Assembly: GCA_001692895.1 (NCBI GenBank)
Contig: KV748224.1
Location: 744,001-808,000, forward strand
Direction: 5' to 3'
DNA from: Cenococcum geophilum 1.58
Taxonomy: Eukaryota > Ascomycota > Dothideomycetes > Gloniales > Gloniaceae
Length of the DNA stretch: 64,000 nucleotides
The notes beneath the pieces were generated by a model. The model made no database searches. It had not been told where the DNA came from and was given only the letters and a program-made list of their open reading frames with translations. Below, piece by piece: positions 32,001 to 42,852 of the stretch (its first letter is position 1; each line of letters opens with the position of its first letter). Made by a program: the position numbers and the translations under genes.

Positions 32001-32826
32001 CGCTCGAACGGGCTAATTTTAATAGGATTTTTAGATCTAAATATAAATATACAGGATAAGACGGCCCCAAAAATAGAAGAAAAAAATTTAAGGAGGTTGT
32101 GTGCTTGGTAGGGGAAGAATGGAACACTTTACGGCATAGGATAGGCGATCCACTATACAATTTTTTATTCGTGTTCCACTTGGTCTTAAGACAGGATATT
32201 GGCCTAAGTAGGTCTAACCTTAAGGGGGCATGATTTCGACTATTTTAACTCTAGCCCCTAAGGCGGCGCTGTAAGGCTGTTTCGACCGGTTAAGAAGCAA
32301 CGATATATTAGCAATGGGCGCGCTTATAGCGTCCAATTCCAGATTAAAGGGTTTAACCTTTAAAGCAAAATCACAGCTAATTGGACTAGAGAAAAGCCTG
32401 CACATACATTATCTATGCTTGCGTTACTATAAGCCTATAGGATTAGCCTGGCAAGCTAAAATCAGGGCTCTGCTTAATCGCGACATTTTATCGGCTGGTG
32501 CGATTTCCGCCTACCAGAATTCCTATATTTGTGAGCTTTGCAAGCTGCCCCTTCTATTTATCCAAATTAGTAATGTTCTAAATTTGATACGCTATACACT
32601 AGGGCAAGGCTTTGTTACAGCAGCGAAACGTATCTTAGATCCTCATTGGAGTAAGCTGTAGGCTTAATACTATAAGATAGGGTCTACTAAAACCTAGTAT
32701 TAGCGAGCTAAACACGTGTCATTCCAGATTGACGCTTTACCGGATATGTAAAGTAGGACATAAAGGCCGGTTCGCAGAGCGGGGTAAAGTTTTATTAGAG
32801 CTGCATTTGAGGGGAAGCCGGTTTGA

Positions 32827-32944
32827 CGTACTCGGTACTCGCCCTATAGTACCATAGATTAAGTTACTAATCTTAGTTCGACATACGCGGCGTATTTCCG
32901 GTACTAGTAGGGAGGACGGCCGACCCGCTCTAGCCATACCCTTG
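32827..32944 (-). repeat. Right inverted repeat bounding NLR unit A
   Basis: Inverted copy of 25537-25660, ending ...CTAGCCATACCCTTG. The similarity runs a further 10-12 bp outward (GCCACCTCGA side) at both ends of unit A and at 41831, so the true terminus may lie slightly further out. No clear target-site duplication was found. Confidence 0.8.
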
Positions 32945-33009
32945 TCGAGGTGGCGTTTCCTAGACATTAGCGCTGTCAAAGCTACGATCCACTTTGCAAA
33001 GGAGGTATA

Positions 33010-33435
33010 AGTAGGACGTTTACACCTAAGCGAATAATAAGCCGATCTTAATGAGCGAATACTCCTAAGGATTCCCTCTCCTACCTACACCTCCTAACCA
33101 ACTACACTGCGAGCCTCCACCTTATGTGCCTCCGCTAGTGCGTTGCCGATTAAAAAGCGACGACGCTAGAACAGCCCCGCGGACACAAGGCGTCGAAAAC
33201 TACGTACTTGGGCTCGCCTCTAAACTCTGACTTTCTTCTAACTTTCCTTAGTTAAGCATAGTGTTGAGCAATAGATATATAGTTCTTATAGAATAGTTGG
33301 CTTCTAAACTAGAGCAAGCATGTTAGTAGTAGGAAGTATTTAGCTAGCGCTCCGTAACGGCCTATACCCTAGATAGTGCATGGCCATTAGAATATACATA
33401 CATACATATATACATATATACGTTTTCGTGGCGTA
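33010..33435 (+). mobile_element. 3' end fragment of a LINE
   Basis: Matches, in opposite orientation, the DNA just downstream of the LINE reverse-transcriptase remnant at 58140-58480: shared stretches include GCGAGCCTCC..GTGCCTC, GGCGTCGAAAA, CTGACTTTCTTCTA and the GGCCTATACCCTAGATAGTG block. It ends in an ATACATACATA-type simple repeat, the usual LINE tail. A smaller related piece, also in opposite orientation, lies at 41690-41800. Confidence 0.65.
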
Positions 33436-33479
33436 CACTTAGATATATTTAAAAGTCTCTTAAAAAGGACACGTTACCG

Positions 33480-33550
33480 ATAGCAAGGCCGGTTCGGGTG
33501 CCCGTAATAGGGCACCCGACACTTAATTAAATTTGGTTTAGCGGATAATA
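33480..33550. repeat. Short hairpin CGGGTGCCC/GGGCACCCG
   Basis: A perfect 9-bp inverted repeat with a 6-nt loop at about 33497-33520 between the LINE tail and the next gene fragment. Nothing else recognised here. Confidence 0.4.
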
Positions 33551-33559
33551 AACCCTAGT

Positions 33560-33890
33560 CTAGAGCAAGCAGCTGCAAAAACTAGTTCCTTCATTCCGCC
33601 GAAGTCTGGTCTGCTCTGGCTGCATACAAGCTTCCACTAATCCAATTAGGTGGAATCGCTTCACAACAAAAGCTGTAAGTGAGACATTCAATTGATCCAG
33701 AGACTCCATGTTTGCGGATACTATGTTACTGGAAGGAAGAATAACTGTGCTTGTGCTCTCCCGAATGGTGAGACAGGAATTCCATAGCTGCACGAAAGCG
33801 TCCTGGCTTGCAACCGTAAAGAACAAGCGAGTAAGGAGCCAGAGCCTATTAGAATTGTCCGACGAGCTACGGTCAGCAAAGGTTTAATAT
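33560..33890 (-). pseudogene. Gene fragment of unknown family
   Basis: Open frame on the minus strand of about 108 codons without an ATG near its beginning; the normal-looking content (LFFTVASQDAFVQLWNSCL, FVVKRFHLIGLVEACMQPE) suggests a remnant exon of a helical protein. Upstream a stop interrupts the frame. Not recognised. Confidence 0.35.
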
Positions 33891-33954
33891 ATCTCTATTA
33901 ACGGAAATTTGCAGTCATAGATGGGTGGAATCTCCTTTAGAGTTTATTTCTGTA

Positions 33955-34019
33955 GGCGGACACTACGCTTGCGCGCGCAAGCGGAAGGTAGCAGAACAAA
34001 GTCACCTGTGGAGACTAAC
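33955..34019 (+). repeat. Partial copy of the GCGCTTGCGCGCGCAAGCG repeat
   Basis: GGCGGACACTACGCTTGCGC...GGAAGGTAGCAGAACAAAGTCACCT is shared with the longer repeats at 38934-39290 and (inverted) 57280-57668. The copy is cut off on the right where the Harbinger-type MITE begins. Confidence 0.7.
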
Positions 34020-34022
34020 TTA

Positions 34023-34583
34023 GGGAGTGTTCGATTGCAATCTAAGGTTTTTTCAATCTAAGGTTGCTCCGTGCTTTCACTAGCGTCGACTAGTAGATAT
34101 TTAGTGGCGCTTGATCTATGTAGTAGTCGTAGTTAATCTGATCTAAAGCCGAGTGTTCGGTTGAGCGCTCTAGAAAGCCTCAGATGAGAATTAAATTTAG
34201 CGAAGCCTCTGCACATTAATCACCACTTAGCCAGACGTCGCATAGGGCCTGCAATTGCAGCAGCAATATCGTCGGTAGAAGGGGTGGTGGGGGCATACTG
34301 GGTAGGGTGGACGGTCGGGCGCATGCATGAGCAGAGCTCCAGATTTAATCTGGAATCTGGAGCTGGAACTGAGGGCTCCTTATTAATCTGACGCCAAAAG
34401 CTTCAGTTCAACTACTATATACGGTATGGCGTACGAATTTGACGCGCTTGCCGATCTGGAGGAGCTTCAGATTGAAAAGTCGCTAGATACACCGAACACT
34501 CGCCTCTAGATCAGATTGGAGCTCCAGATCAATTCTAATCTAAAGGCTCTAGATCGCTTCTAAACCCCGAACCGAACACTTCC
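34023..34583. mobile_element. Harbinger/PIF-type MITE, 561 bp
   Basis: Ends GGGAGTGTTCGATTG and, inverted, GGAAGTGTTCGGTTC, flanked by a TTA on both sides (34020-34022 and 34584-34586). A TTA/TAA 3-bp duplication and GGG-start termini are those of PIF/Harbinger elements. Internal copies of the CCGAACACT end motif occur at about 34148 and 34484. No transposase, so non-autonomous. Confidence 0.75.
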
Positions 34584-34732
34584 TTATCTAATCATTTTCT
34601 GGGCGGATCACCTGCATAACCTAGCTCCCACATCCTCCGTCAGCCGTTAAAATCACAATGTGCACTATTTCTGTACATCGTCTTTCAACCAAATTATTTA
34701 AATCACTTTGATGTCTATTTCTTGAACTTGAG

Positions 34733-34990
34733 ATGACCCCAGCAACCGCCAATCACCGTTTACGATCAAAACGTAAGCTAAAGTCGTCTAGTGCACCTAA
34801 GAGCGAAGGCTATTTGTCGTGGACAAAGCGTCGCTCTCGTGACAAACTACGCGGCGTCCACAATTCAGGAAAGAGATGCTGCGAAAAAAGCTGTTGCCGA
34901 AATGCCTCTACAAGAGTTAGAAGCGTAGAGGCTCTACATCTAGGGCAAATACCCATTGCCAAATTTACAAGACTGAGAAAGCGGATCTAG
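34733..34990 (+). CDS. Possible small basic ORF, 85 residues
   Basis: ATG frame, strongly basic (SKRKLKSSSAPKSE, TKRRSRDKLRG), with a Cys cluster. Adjacent frames read equally well beyond residue 45, so this may be a frameshifted remnant. The following 600 bp (to 35580) contain degraded coding-like sequence with no family recognised. Confidence 0.25.
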   Translation: MTPATANHRLRSKRKLKSSSAPKSEGYLSWTKRRSRDKLRGVHNSGKRCCEKSCCRNASTRVRSVEALHLGQIPIAKFTRLRKRI

Positions 34991-35581
34991 GCCACTCAGT
35001 GTGGTTTACGAAAAACGAATTGGTCCATCTTCCTCTCATTAAGGCTATGGCACGAGTAATCGGAGCTGAGAGAAACTTCCTGGGCGGGCAGTGCGCGCTA
35101 AATGCGATTTAGATTGCCGACTTACAGTCAATTAACAAGATCTTGTCTGTATCTGGCCAAATTTTAGGGGAATTAGAACGCAACGCGATATTAGCAGCGA
35201 TTTATCCGCCCAGCGAGTTTTAGGCTCTCAGCGCAATATGCTCTAAGAGATTCTTAAGGGTAATAGAAGGAAACGAAAAGGAACGCCCGACTGATTGTAG
35301 TAAGAGGAGGGTCTTGGAGTCGAGAAACGGGTGGGTACGGGCCAAGGGATCACTTTTCAATATCTCAGCTCCTCTATTAGCGCAATGAGCAACTGCTGGA
35401 GAATAAGGTTGTCTTTGCCCTCGTCGCAGTTTGCCTCTCCATCTTCTCAGCCATCGCCATCCTGAAACTGCCTTGTTCGCTCTCGGGAGCATCGTGTTCC
35501 GCTTTACAGTCGCTCTTGTATCTCCCAAACACCTTTACTAAACAATTGCTCGTTTTCATACGGAACGGACCAAAGTGATGG

Positions 35582-36055
35582 TTATTCGCCAGCGTTCAGA
35601 GGGGTGGGAAGCGAGGGACGCCGCGGCTTGATGCCTTTGTTATTCCGTACCTTTTAAGCGTTAGTAACAATCGAAATACGAGTAAATCCTCATACCTCTC
35701 CTTGTCGCGGAAATGAGATGCCCCAGCGCTTGTTTTCCTCTAGCCATCTATTTACTGTCAAGTGGACATAATCCGTAGGGATAGTAATGCGCTTAAAGGC
35801 TGGAGCTCGCTTTACGCGGAATCCAAGCACTTTATAAGTGCTAAGGTGCTCCGGATTGTTATAGTCAAAGACAATAAACACTTTCTCCCCTTTGATTATG
35901 CCGAGGACACTAGCAGAGTGATAATCGCCACCTACAGACTCGACTAGAGGCCTTACAAGAGAGCGTTGCCAGTCTTCTAAGTATTTACTAAACCTAACTC
36001 TTGAACAGTAGATAACGCATCGACTCTGCCCGCTTAATATTGGGGGGGTGTTCAT
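35582..36055 (-). CDS. Small two-exon gene, 142 residues, unknown
   Basis: Model: complement(join(35582..35650,35696..36055)). The 45-bp intron is textbook (GTATGA, TACTAAC, AAAAG) and joins the frames exactly. The product is compact and mixed alpha/beta (CVIYCSRVRFSKYLEDWQRS, KVFIVFDYNNPEHLSTYKV, TDYVHLTVNRWLEENKR), with a basic Pro-rich tail. The frame is open upstream to 36253 without an ATG, so the ATG at 36055 is taken. No family recognised. Intact and GC-normal among transposon debris. Confidence 0.6.
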
Positions 36056-36059
36056 TATA

Positions 36060-37780
36060 GAAAATGTAGGTGCAGAGATGGAGAAATAGTTTGATAATGT
36101 GTTGTAAGCTGAACTATGATCTAACATAGGTGGGGAAAGGACCTCTCTCGGAGGTGCCAAGCCATACAAGTAAGCGAAAGTACGATGACTAATTGAGCGC
36201 AAACCACCTGGTGACCTATTACTCTTCCGAAGTTTCTGAAACGCTAGAATCACTGCTCTCTGGCAGGGTTCGAAGTTGTTTGGCTGCTATACATTCTGTA
36301 TAGTCTTCGGGGACTTTAGTGTCTCTACTCTTATTGTATGTGATATTTGATCCAGTGCAGTCACCATTACAGCTATTGCTCGGTGCTTTTATTCTAATAT
36401 CATAGCCGCACGCGTGATGCTGCGTGAAAGCTATATATATAATTGCCTAAGTTAAACAATTAGTACTTTTAATGGTCGTGCCAGAGTTATACTAACGAGC
36501 TAGCTAGTAGACTCTAACCAATGACTTTCGGGAGGGTATTACCTGCGGTCCTCTTCAATTATTAACAAGAGTTGGGCGAATAAGTTTACAGGATTTTAAC
36601 TAAACACTTACAAGGATCGCAGAGGATTTTCCTAAGGAGCACGCTAAGACATGGTTACAGTGATTTTATAAAGAAAGCTGAGGCTCTTTAAGCATTTAGG
36701 GAGCAGGAAGGCGCCTAGTATCGATGCTGTCCAGCCGGATATAGCTGTGGCTGCCGCAAGTTTAGGTGAGGATCGACAAGATTGTGCCAACGCATACTTG
36801 CATAAAGAGCAAAACTGCAAGGCTGAGCAAGGGCACGTCAGCTCCCAGTGCGGCAACATCTAGCGAATATGAGCCGAACCGTAACAAGTCCCACAACTCT
36901 GGTAACCTCAGGCTGCGCCAACTCGACTTCGGCTGGCCTACATAATTTTATATAGTTTGATCCTACAGTAATTATGGCTACGGGTTGCCGGTGTGTTGCT
37001 AGTAGGCTAGCAGGTTAAACAGAAACACCAGCGCGTGTATACAGCACGTGACTTGCAGTGCTGTGGCTGGTTGGGTTGATGTGTTTCGATTCACATATGA
37101 GAAAGTGGCGTTTTGCGGCTGCGGAAGTCTCCGAGAACGCCACACGTGGCTAATCCCTGTGATAATCAGCAGTTTTATTCAAAAACATCACTCATCCTAC
37201 ATTTTCCTCACTCTTTTTTCCATCGCGACATGTCGAGGAGGTACTTTTCTAGGATTGAGGGATGGAGAATGTAGAGTAAATAGGCAGCTGGTTGGCGTAG
37301 GAACTAACACTCTTAAGTATGGCGTGGTGGCGGTGAAGCACTGCCGCAGTCCTCATCAACGCTATTGCGTGCTGCTCGGCTGTTTAGCGTGGCGCAGTTG
37401 CTGAGTCAATTAAAGCCTGCGGAACCTCAACCAGTTCTCATGACTACCACCGCTCAACTTCACGATGCGGACCTTCCCATGCACGATACACGGTTATATC
37501 TACTGCGCAGCCTCCTTAAGAAAAATATTAGCTTATTACGCCGCCTCCAAGCTTCTTAGACGCACCTTTGACGGCTCCCGCCAACCGACTAGAAAATCTT
37601 CACCCGAGCTCCCAAACTCATTGCGCTTTTCAGAGATAATCGAAGCTTCAATGACACTAGTGGACAGAGTTCAGCTAAATTGGTACAGCCGATATGCAAA
37701 TTTGTGCTAAACTTAGCTAATTTCGAGTTCTGTATTATTAGAATCTTATTCGACTTTCGCAAACATATAAGCGCATTTTC
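36060..37780. other. Intergenic, no convincing gene
   Basis: Mixed composition. Candidates seen but not supported: a 71-codon minus-strand ATG frame at 36644-36859; and, on the plus strand, an ATG near 37440 with 39 codons (MTTTAQLHDADLPMHD...) that could be a first exon. Nothing recognised. Confidence 0.4.
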
Positions 37781-37783
37781 AAT

Positions 37784-38113
37784 ATGCCAAATATTATCCG
37801 TAGACCACGTTCTAGACGACCTGAGCGCCAATATAATCGAGCCTGTAATTCTGGCATACACCTTGCATACGACGAACGATGTTATATCTATTCCCTTTTA
37901 CAATACTTAGGGTGGGGCCAAAGAGCTATTGCCTCGACCCTTTGGCTTCCTCGTTCAACCGTACAATCGGCTATATACGCTATGACTGGGACATCTAGGA
38001 AGCGACAGAACCGCAAGCAAATCCTTACAACACGGGTTCAAAACCATGCACCAGCCGCTACGACCAGTAGCAGTGCTATTTACACATCGCCTACACCTTA
38101 TATGGCAACATAG
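37784..38113 (+). pseudogene. Tc1/mariner transposase N-terminal HTH remnant
   Basis: Residues about 10-65 look like the helix-turn-helix of fungal Tc1-type transposases: LAYDERCYIYSLLQYLGWGQ then RAIASTLWLPRSTVQSAI, where RxIAxxLxxxxSTVQ is the recognition helix. The frame ends at 38113. The next 370 bp continue in a neighbouring frame to 38482 but I cannot recognise the DDE blocks. Broken. Confidence 0.5.
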
Positions 38114-38933
38114 ATGCTACCAGACATTTGGCAGCCTTCCTTATATTATCTACTAAGCGCAGCGCTGGCAGTACGGCCACTTATAATGCCTAAATCAGGC
38201 GGTTATCATAGGCAACCTCCGCAACCTGCCGTGGCTACTAGTGGCTGGGACACTATTAATTTAAGCATTGGAGGCAATGTACTAACTAATAGCTCGCGCA
38301 ACCTATTGATAAGCTTCTCGACCGAATGCTACGATCTTCACCACCAATTCAGCATGCACAAAGACGCCAGTGTTGGGCCATCTTTGACACCAAATCTGCT
38401 CAAGCTTGCGCCTATTAAGCCGCGAGTTATATACGAAAATTCAGCGTATCGCATATTCCCTTCGCGAACTTTGCTACACTAGTCGATGGCTAGTACACCA
38501 AGTCACATTGATTCGAGAGCTCGTACGTCAGCTATTGAATTTAAATCGATATTGAGATAATAATACTTTTACATAGAGGAAACGGGCAACAGTTATTAAA
38601 CCCCAGCTAGTTTTCGCGACGACCACATTTCAACTTTCTCTACAGTGAGTTTCTCACAGTAAACATATATATTTTTCATCTGGATTCATGCTTCCAAGGT
38701 CAATGCGCTCCCCCAGTGCATTAAATCTTCCTAAAGGAAGTGTTAGTACTAGCTTGGTCTAGCTTCTTTAGACCTGTTCTAATTCCGTCCTAATGCCCCA
38801 GTTTTAGGTCCCCGCCCTCTTCTAGGACCCCGATCTAGTATACCCCCGCCATTAGAAACTCTTGGCGCCTACCCCACTAACCTGCATCATCTACATGCTA
38901 TCCTTAAAGCAGACATTATATTGAAGGATCGTA
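38114..38933. other. Degraded DNA, continuing transposase debris
   Basis: An open frame to 38482 follows the HTH remnant and may be a frameshifted transposase. From about 38500 nothing is recognised; a Pro/Ser-coding-like stretch lies near 38770-38910. Confidence 0.35.
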
Positions 38934-39290
38934 AGTTCCTATAACAGCTACATTAGTTATGAAAATTAAACGCGAAGGGGGAGTAAAGAAGGCATACATT
39001 TTCTATCTCGGTACTAATAGTATCTATCAGTATGCCTTAAGTCGGTTTGTTGCAAGTAAGGGGATTATAGTTTAAAGGCGGACACTGCGCTTACGCGCGT
39101 AAGCGGAAGGTGGCAGAATAAAGTCACCTATGGAGACTAACGCATGGGTCTCAGCTTATTAATCGCCCGAATATTTTAAGCAACGGAATACAATCAAAAG
39201 GCAGATTCAGCCTTGCAAGGCAACAGCTCTATTAATAACCATCGCTCTACATACACCTTTAAAATCCTAGACAAACCCATCTCCCATAAT
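38934..39290 (+). repeat. Dispersed repeat, about 360 bp, copy 1
   Basis: Almost the whole stretch is found again, inverted, at 57280-57668, including GGATCGTAAGTTCCTATAA, TTTCTATCTCGGTACT, CTTGCGCGCGCAAGCG (here with A/T changes), AACAGCTCTATTAATAACCATC and CATTTAAAATC-like ends. Differences are mostly transitions. No coding capacity, so possibly a solo LTR or MITE. Confidence 0.8.
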
Positions 39291-39588
39291 TATAGCGGCC
39301 GACTCTACAGCGGCCACCCTTCTTTGGGTAAGGAAAGAGGCTTTAGTTAAACGGATAACACCCTAACGTAATGATTGTGCCACATAGAAGAGGCTGTGCG
39401 TATTAGACATTACGCCAAGACGCCGCAACTGTCGCCACCCTGCGTCCTAGAAAGGACCCTTACAGATCGTTAGTGTTGCTAGGCAACGGTCCAACGAATA
39501 AAGAATTATTTCTGCCTTCAAATCTATAAGTAACTTCATCATTGCTCTAGCTAGAAAAATTTTCAAACTATTTCAAACAACCCCCAAC

Positions 39589-40780
39589 ATGTCTAACTCT
39601 ATCCAAGAGCCGTGGAAGCTCTCAGAGAGCGAGTGCATTATCGATGATTGGCTGCAATTATGCGAAACCGACCCCTTAACCACTAATTTATTCGAAGTCT
39701 CCTCTCCTTTCCCCAGACCACAGAAGCGGAATCAGCATTACAAGGCCGCTTTAGACGAAGTTCGACGACTCCGGCCGCGTTCTCGATCGCTACCCAGAAA
39801 TTTTATGGATGATGGTAACCAGCGCGTTAGGAGTAGACGAGGCGGAGAGAACGGGGTAACAACACGGTCGCAAGGCAGAAAGAACGGATTTAACGGAAGT
39901 ATGGATAAGAAAACTACCTCACCAACAAAGCTGCCGACTAAGAGACCAGGGCAATCATCTAAAACCTATCAATACGCTCAGAATAACACTGCTTCTGATG
40001 ATCCGGACCTCATCGACAATGTCAACATCGACCAGCTCCAGCTTGAAGAGTGTCTCTCCACGACAACCTCCGAACTTGACTTCCGCACACCCACAACGCT
40101 CTCCCGCTCCACCACATTCACAGCAGCAACCAAGCTTACAAGCGCCAGTCGCAACTACAGGTTACGATCGCGCAGCCCGACGAAGAGGATTGGCGACTTA
40201 AGAGCAGCGAAACCGCCCATCGGAGTAGAGGCGGCGATAAAGGTACCACAAGATGTCAAAGTGCTACGGAATAGATTTATTGACATCCAGGATGGCATTG
40301 GCGTCCTACCGCGATGTTTACAGGTAGTTTCCCCTCCCGATAATAGATTTTGGCAGCAACGGCTTATAAGGCACATTTGCATAGAACCAGCTTAATGCAC
40401 TCGATGACCGCGAGTATCGCGATATCTTCTTCGATCGCTCCGCCCACCCCAACGACTTTAACAACTCCGACAGTGAAGCCACAACGCATGCTAGGGAATT
40501 GCTTAAGGAATTGCTGTCGATTCAAGACGCCGCGTTACGATGCTAAGATCTTGGAAAGCCAGAGCCGTCTTAGATGGAGGAGGTCTTCCGACCATTGCTG
40601 GACCTGGCTGCTAAGCTGGAAAACCGGGATAACGACTAAAAGGTCCAAGTGGAGAATGTGTATAACTTTTCTGTGCTTTTGCCAACTACGCAAATGCTAT
40701 CTTGCTAACTCCATCTTCTCATGCAGCACTACAACTCAAATATTCCCAAAATCGCTAGTCCCAACTAGTTTGTAGGATCT
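39589..40780 (+). pseudogene. PD-(D/E)XK nuclease-like fungal protein, RIP-truncated
   Basis: Exon 1 (39589-40323, 245 codons from an ATG with a CAACC leader) is fully open: an N-terminal IDDWLQLCE segment, a KR/RPRSRSLPR stretch and a long Ser/Thr-rich linker. A 61-bp intron (GTAGTT...CATAG) joins to exon 2 at 40385, which reads NQLNALDDREYRDIFFDR, then ELLSIQDAALRC and a stop at 40544; immediately after, DLGKPEPS-stop-MEEVFRPLLDL continues. RC.DLGxPEPSW is a hallmark of the fungal PDDEXK_12 family, and the two stops sit at a non-Trp position and at the Trp, as RIP would cause. The nuclease half to the right is unreadable. So the N-terminal half is well kept and the catalytic half is lost. 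Confidence 0.65.
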
Positions 40781-41689
40781 CCCCTTCGAATCAAAACGTG
40801 TAGACTATTGCATCTACCTCTCCCAATCTAAGAAACAAGAAGCACGCACCTGAGACATACTCGCTTCCCGTAATATCGACATCTATGACCACAGCATCAA
40901 TTAAGTAGGCTCGGCAGATTATGTTAAGTAGCTCCTATAACTCGCGGTAATAGAATGCAAGAAGAGTCTACCTGGAACGGACGGCATGGTATAACTAGGC
41001 GTCTAGATGGCAGCCCTAAGGAAGCGGTTAGAAAGGCTTATAAAACAGGAAAAGACAGGGTCTAAGAAACAGGGGATGTATATAAAACCCATGCCGTGCT
41101 TAAAGGTTAAGGGGCTGGATTTAAAGATGTACTGGTGTTATATTAGGGAGGAGGGCGAGACAGTGAGTTAGTTACGCTCTGTAATTGTACTCTCTTAGAC
41201 GGTGTCTATATACGGTACGCTAACATTAGCCGTCTATAGATGCTTTACGGGCCTAAGAACTTCAGCTTAACAAAAGAGATAAAGGGCATATATTAGACTT
41301 TAAATGCTTTAAGAGAAATGGTAAAATATAGCCGGGATAAATATTGGCCGTGGTTCCGGGAGACGATGCTTTAGGAGAGTTAAGGCTCTTAAATTTACGG
41401 CACGTCAGACTCCTAAATGCCCTTAAAAACGACTAATTACCCCTTGTAGTGAGAAAGATAGAACACTTCATGGTAAATCCAAGTATATCTATATTATATA
41501 GCTTTTATGGCAATCGGAGCGCTTTGATTACCTTTGTTGGTAGGGGGGTAGGGGGGGTAGAGGTACCTATAGGAACTCCCTAATACCACGTAACCCCCGC
41601 TTAGGTAGTATAGATATCAATAGTATATTTATAGTTACAACCAATAAACCCAGCTACTTCTTACGTTTATTATAGGGATCTTAGTTACT
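40781..41689. other. Degraded downstream part of the nuclease-like gene and AT-rich DNA
   Basis: Traces such as WQPRKRLERLI and KGLDLKMYWCYI remain up to about 41160, then TA-rich sequence. A G-rich run (TAGGGGGGTAGGGGGGG) lies at about 41550. No intact frame. Confidence 0.4.
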
Positions 41690-41841
41690 AAGAGCCAGCT
41701 AAATATATCCTGGCGCTAGTACCGGCTCTAGTTTAGAAACCAACTGTAAGAGTTACATATCCATTGATTCGCTCATTATAATCGGCTTATTCGCTTAGGT
41801 GTCTCTTTGACCGCGCTAATATCTGGGAAACGCCACCTCAA
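41690..41841 (-). repeat. Segment repeated, inverted, at 32945-33060 and in the LINE 3' region
   Basis: CTCTAGTTTAGAAACCAACTG, the GATTCGCTCATTATAATCGGC block and AAACGCCACCTC recur inverted beside the right end of NLR unit A. So the A and B units share not only their inverted-repeat end but about 100 bp of outside flank, which points to segmental duplication rather than independent insertion. Confidence 0.6.
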
Positions 41842-41965
41842 TAAGGGTATAGCTAGAGCGGGTCAGCCGTCCTCCCTGCTAGTACCGGAAATATGCCGCG
41901 CATATTGAACTGAGATTAGTAACTTACAGTCTATAGTACTATAGGGCGAGTACCGAGTACATCTT
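41842..41965 (+). repeat. Left end repeat of NLR unit B/C
   Basis: Direct copy of 25537-25660 (first base RIP-changed, TAAGGG). It faces the inverted copy at 53621-53744, so B and C together are enclosed by a pair of inverted repeats. Confidence 0.8.
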
Positions 41966-42852
41966 ATTATATATAGTCGCTAGCGAAACCGGCTTCCCCT
42001 CAAATACAGCTCTAACAAAACTTTACCCCACTCTACGAACCTAGCGCCCCCTCTACACATCCGGTAAAGCGTTGATTTAGAAAGACACGTATTCAGCTCG
42101 CTAATACTAGGTTTTAGTAGACCTCATTTTACAGTACTAAGCCTACAGCTCACTCCAATGAGGATTCGAGATGCGTTTCGCTGCTACAATAAAGTCTTAC
42201 CCTAGCGTATAGCTGTATTAAGTTTAGAATATTACTAATTTAGATAAATAGAAGGGGTAGCTTACAAAGCTCACAGACGTAGGATTTCTGGTAGGCGGAA
42301 ATCGCACCAACTAATAAAATGTCGCGATTAGGCAGAGCCCTGATTTTAGCTACTAGGCTAATCCTATAGGTTTATAGTAACGCAAGCATAAATAATGCAT
42401 ATGCAGGTTTTTCTCTAGTCCAATTAGCTGTGATTTTATCCGAAGGTCAAACCCTTTAATCTAGAATTGGACGCCATAAGCGTGCCTATTACCAACACAT
42501 CGTTGCTTTTTAACCAGTTAAAGCAAAGCCTTACAGCGCCGCCTTAGGGGCCAGAGTTAAAAGTCGTAATTATGCCCCTTTAATGTTAGACCTACTTAGG
42601 CCAATATCCCCTACCTATCTGTCTTAAGACCAAGTAGAAAATAAACAAAAAATTATATAGCTATCCTGTACCGCAAAGTGTTTCATTTTTCCCCTACCAA
42701 GCACATAACCTCCTTATTTTTTTTCCTTCTATTTTTAGGGCCGTCTTATCCCATATATTCGTTTTACTTCATATTTAGATCCGAAAATACTGTCGAAATT
42801 AGCCCGTTTAAGCGTTAATTGTAGTTATACAGCATAGCGCAAAGCACTAAAT

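Noticed and set aside
35220-35559. Minus-strand ORFs of 102 and 60 residues
   Set aside because: No recognisable content, no plausible start, overlap each other in different frames.
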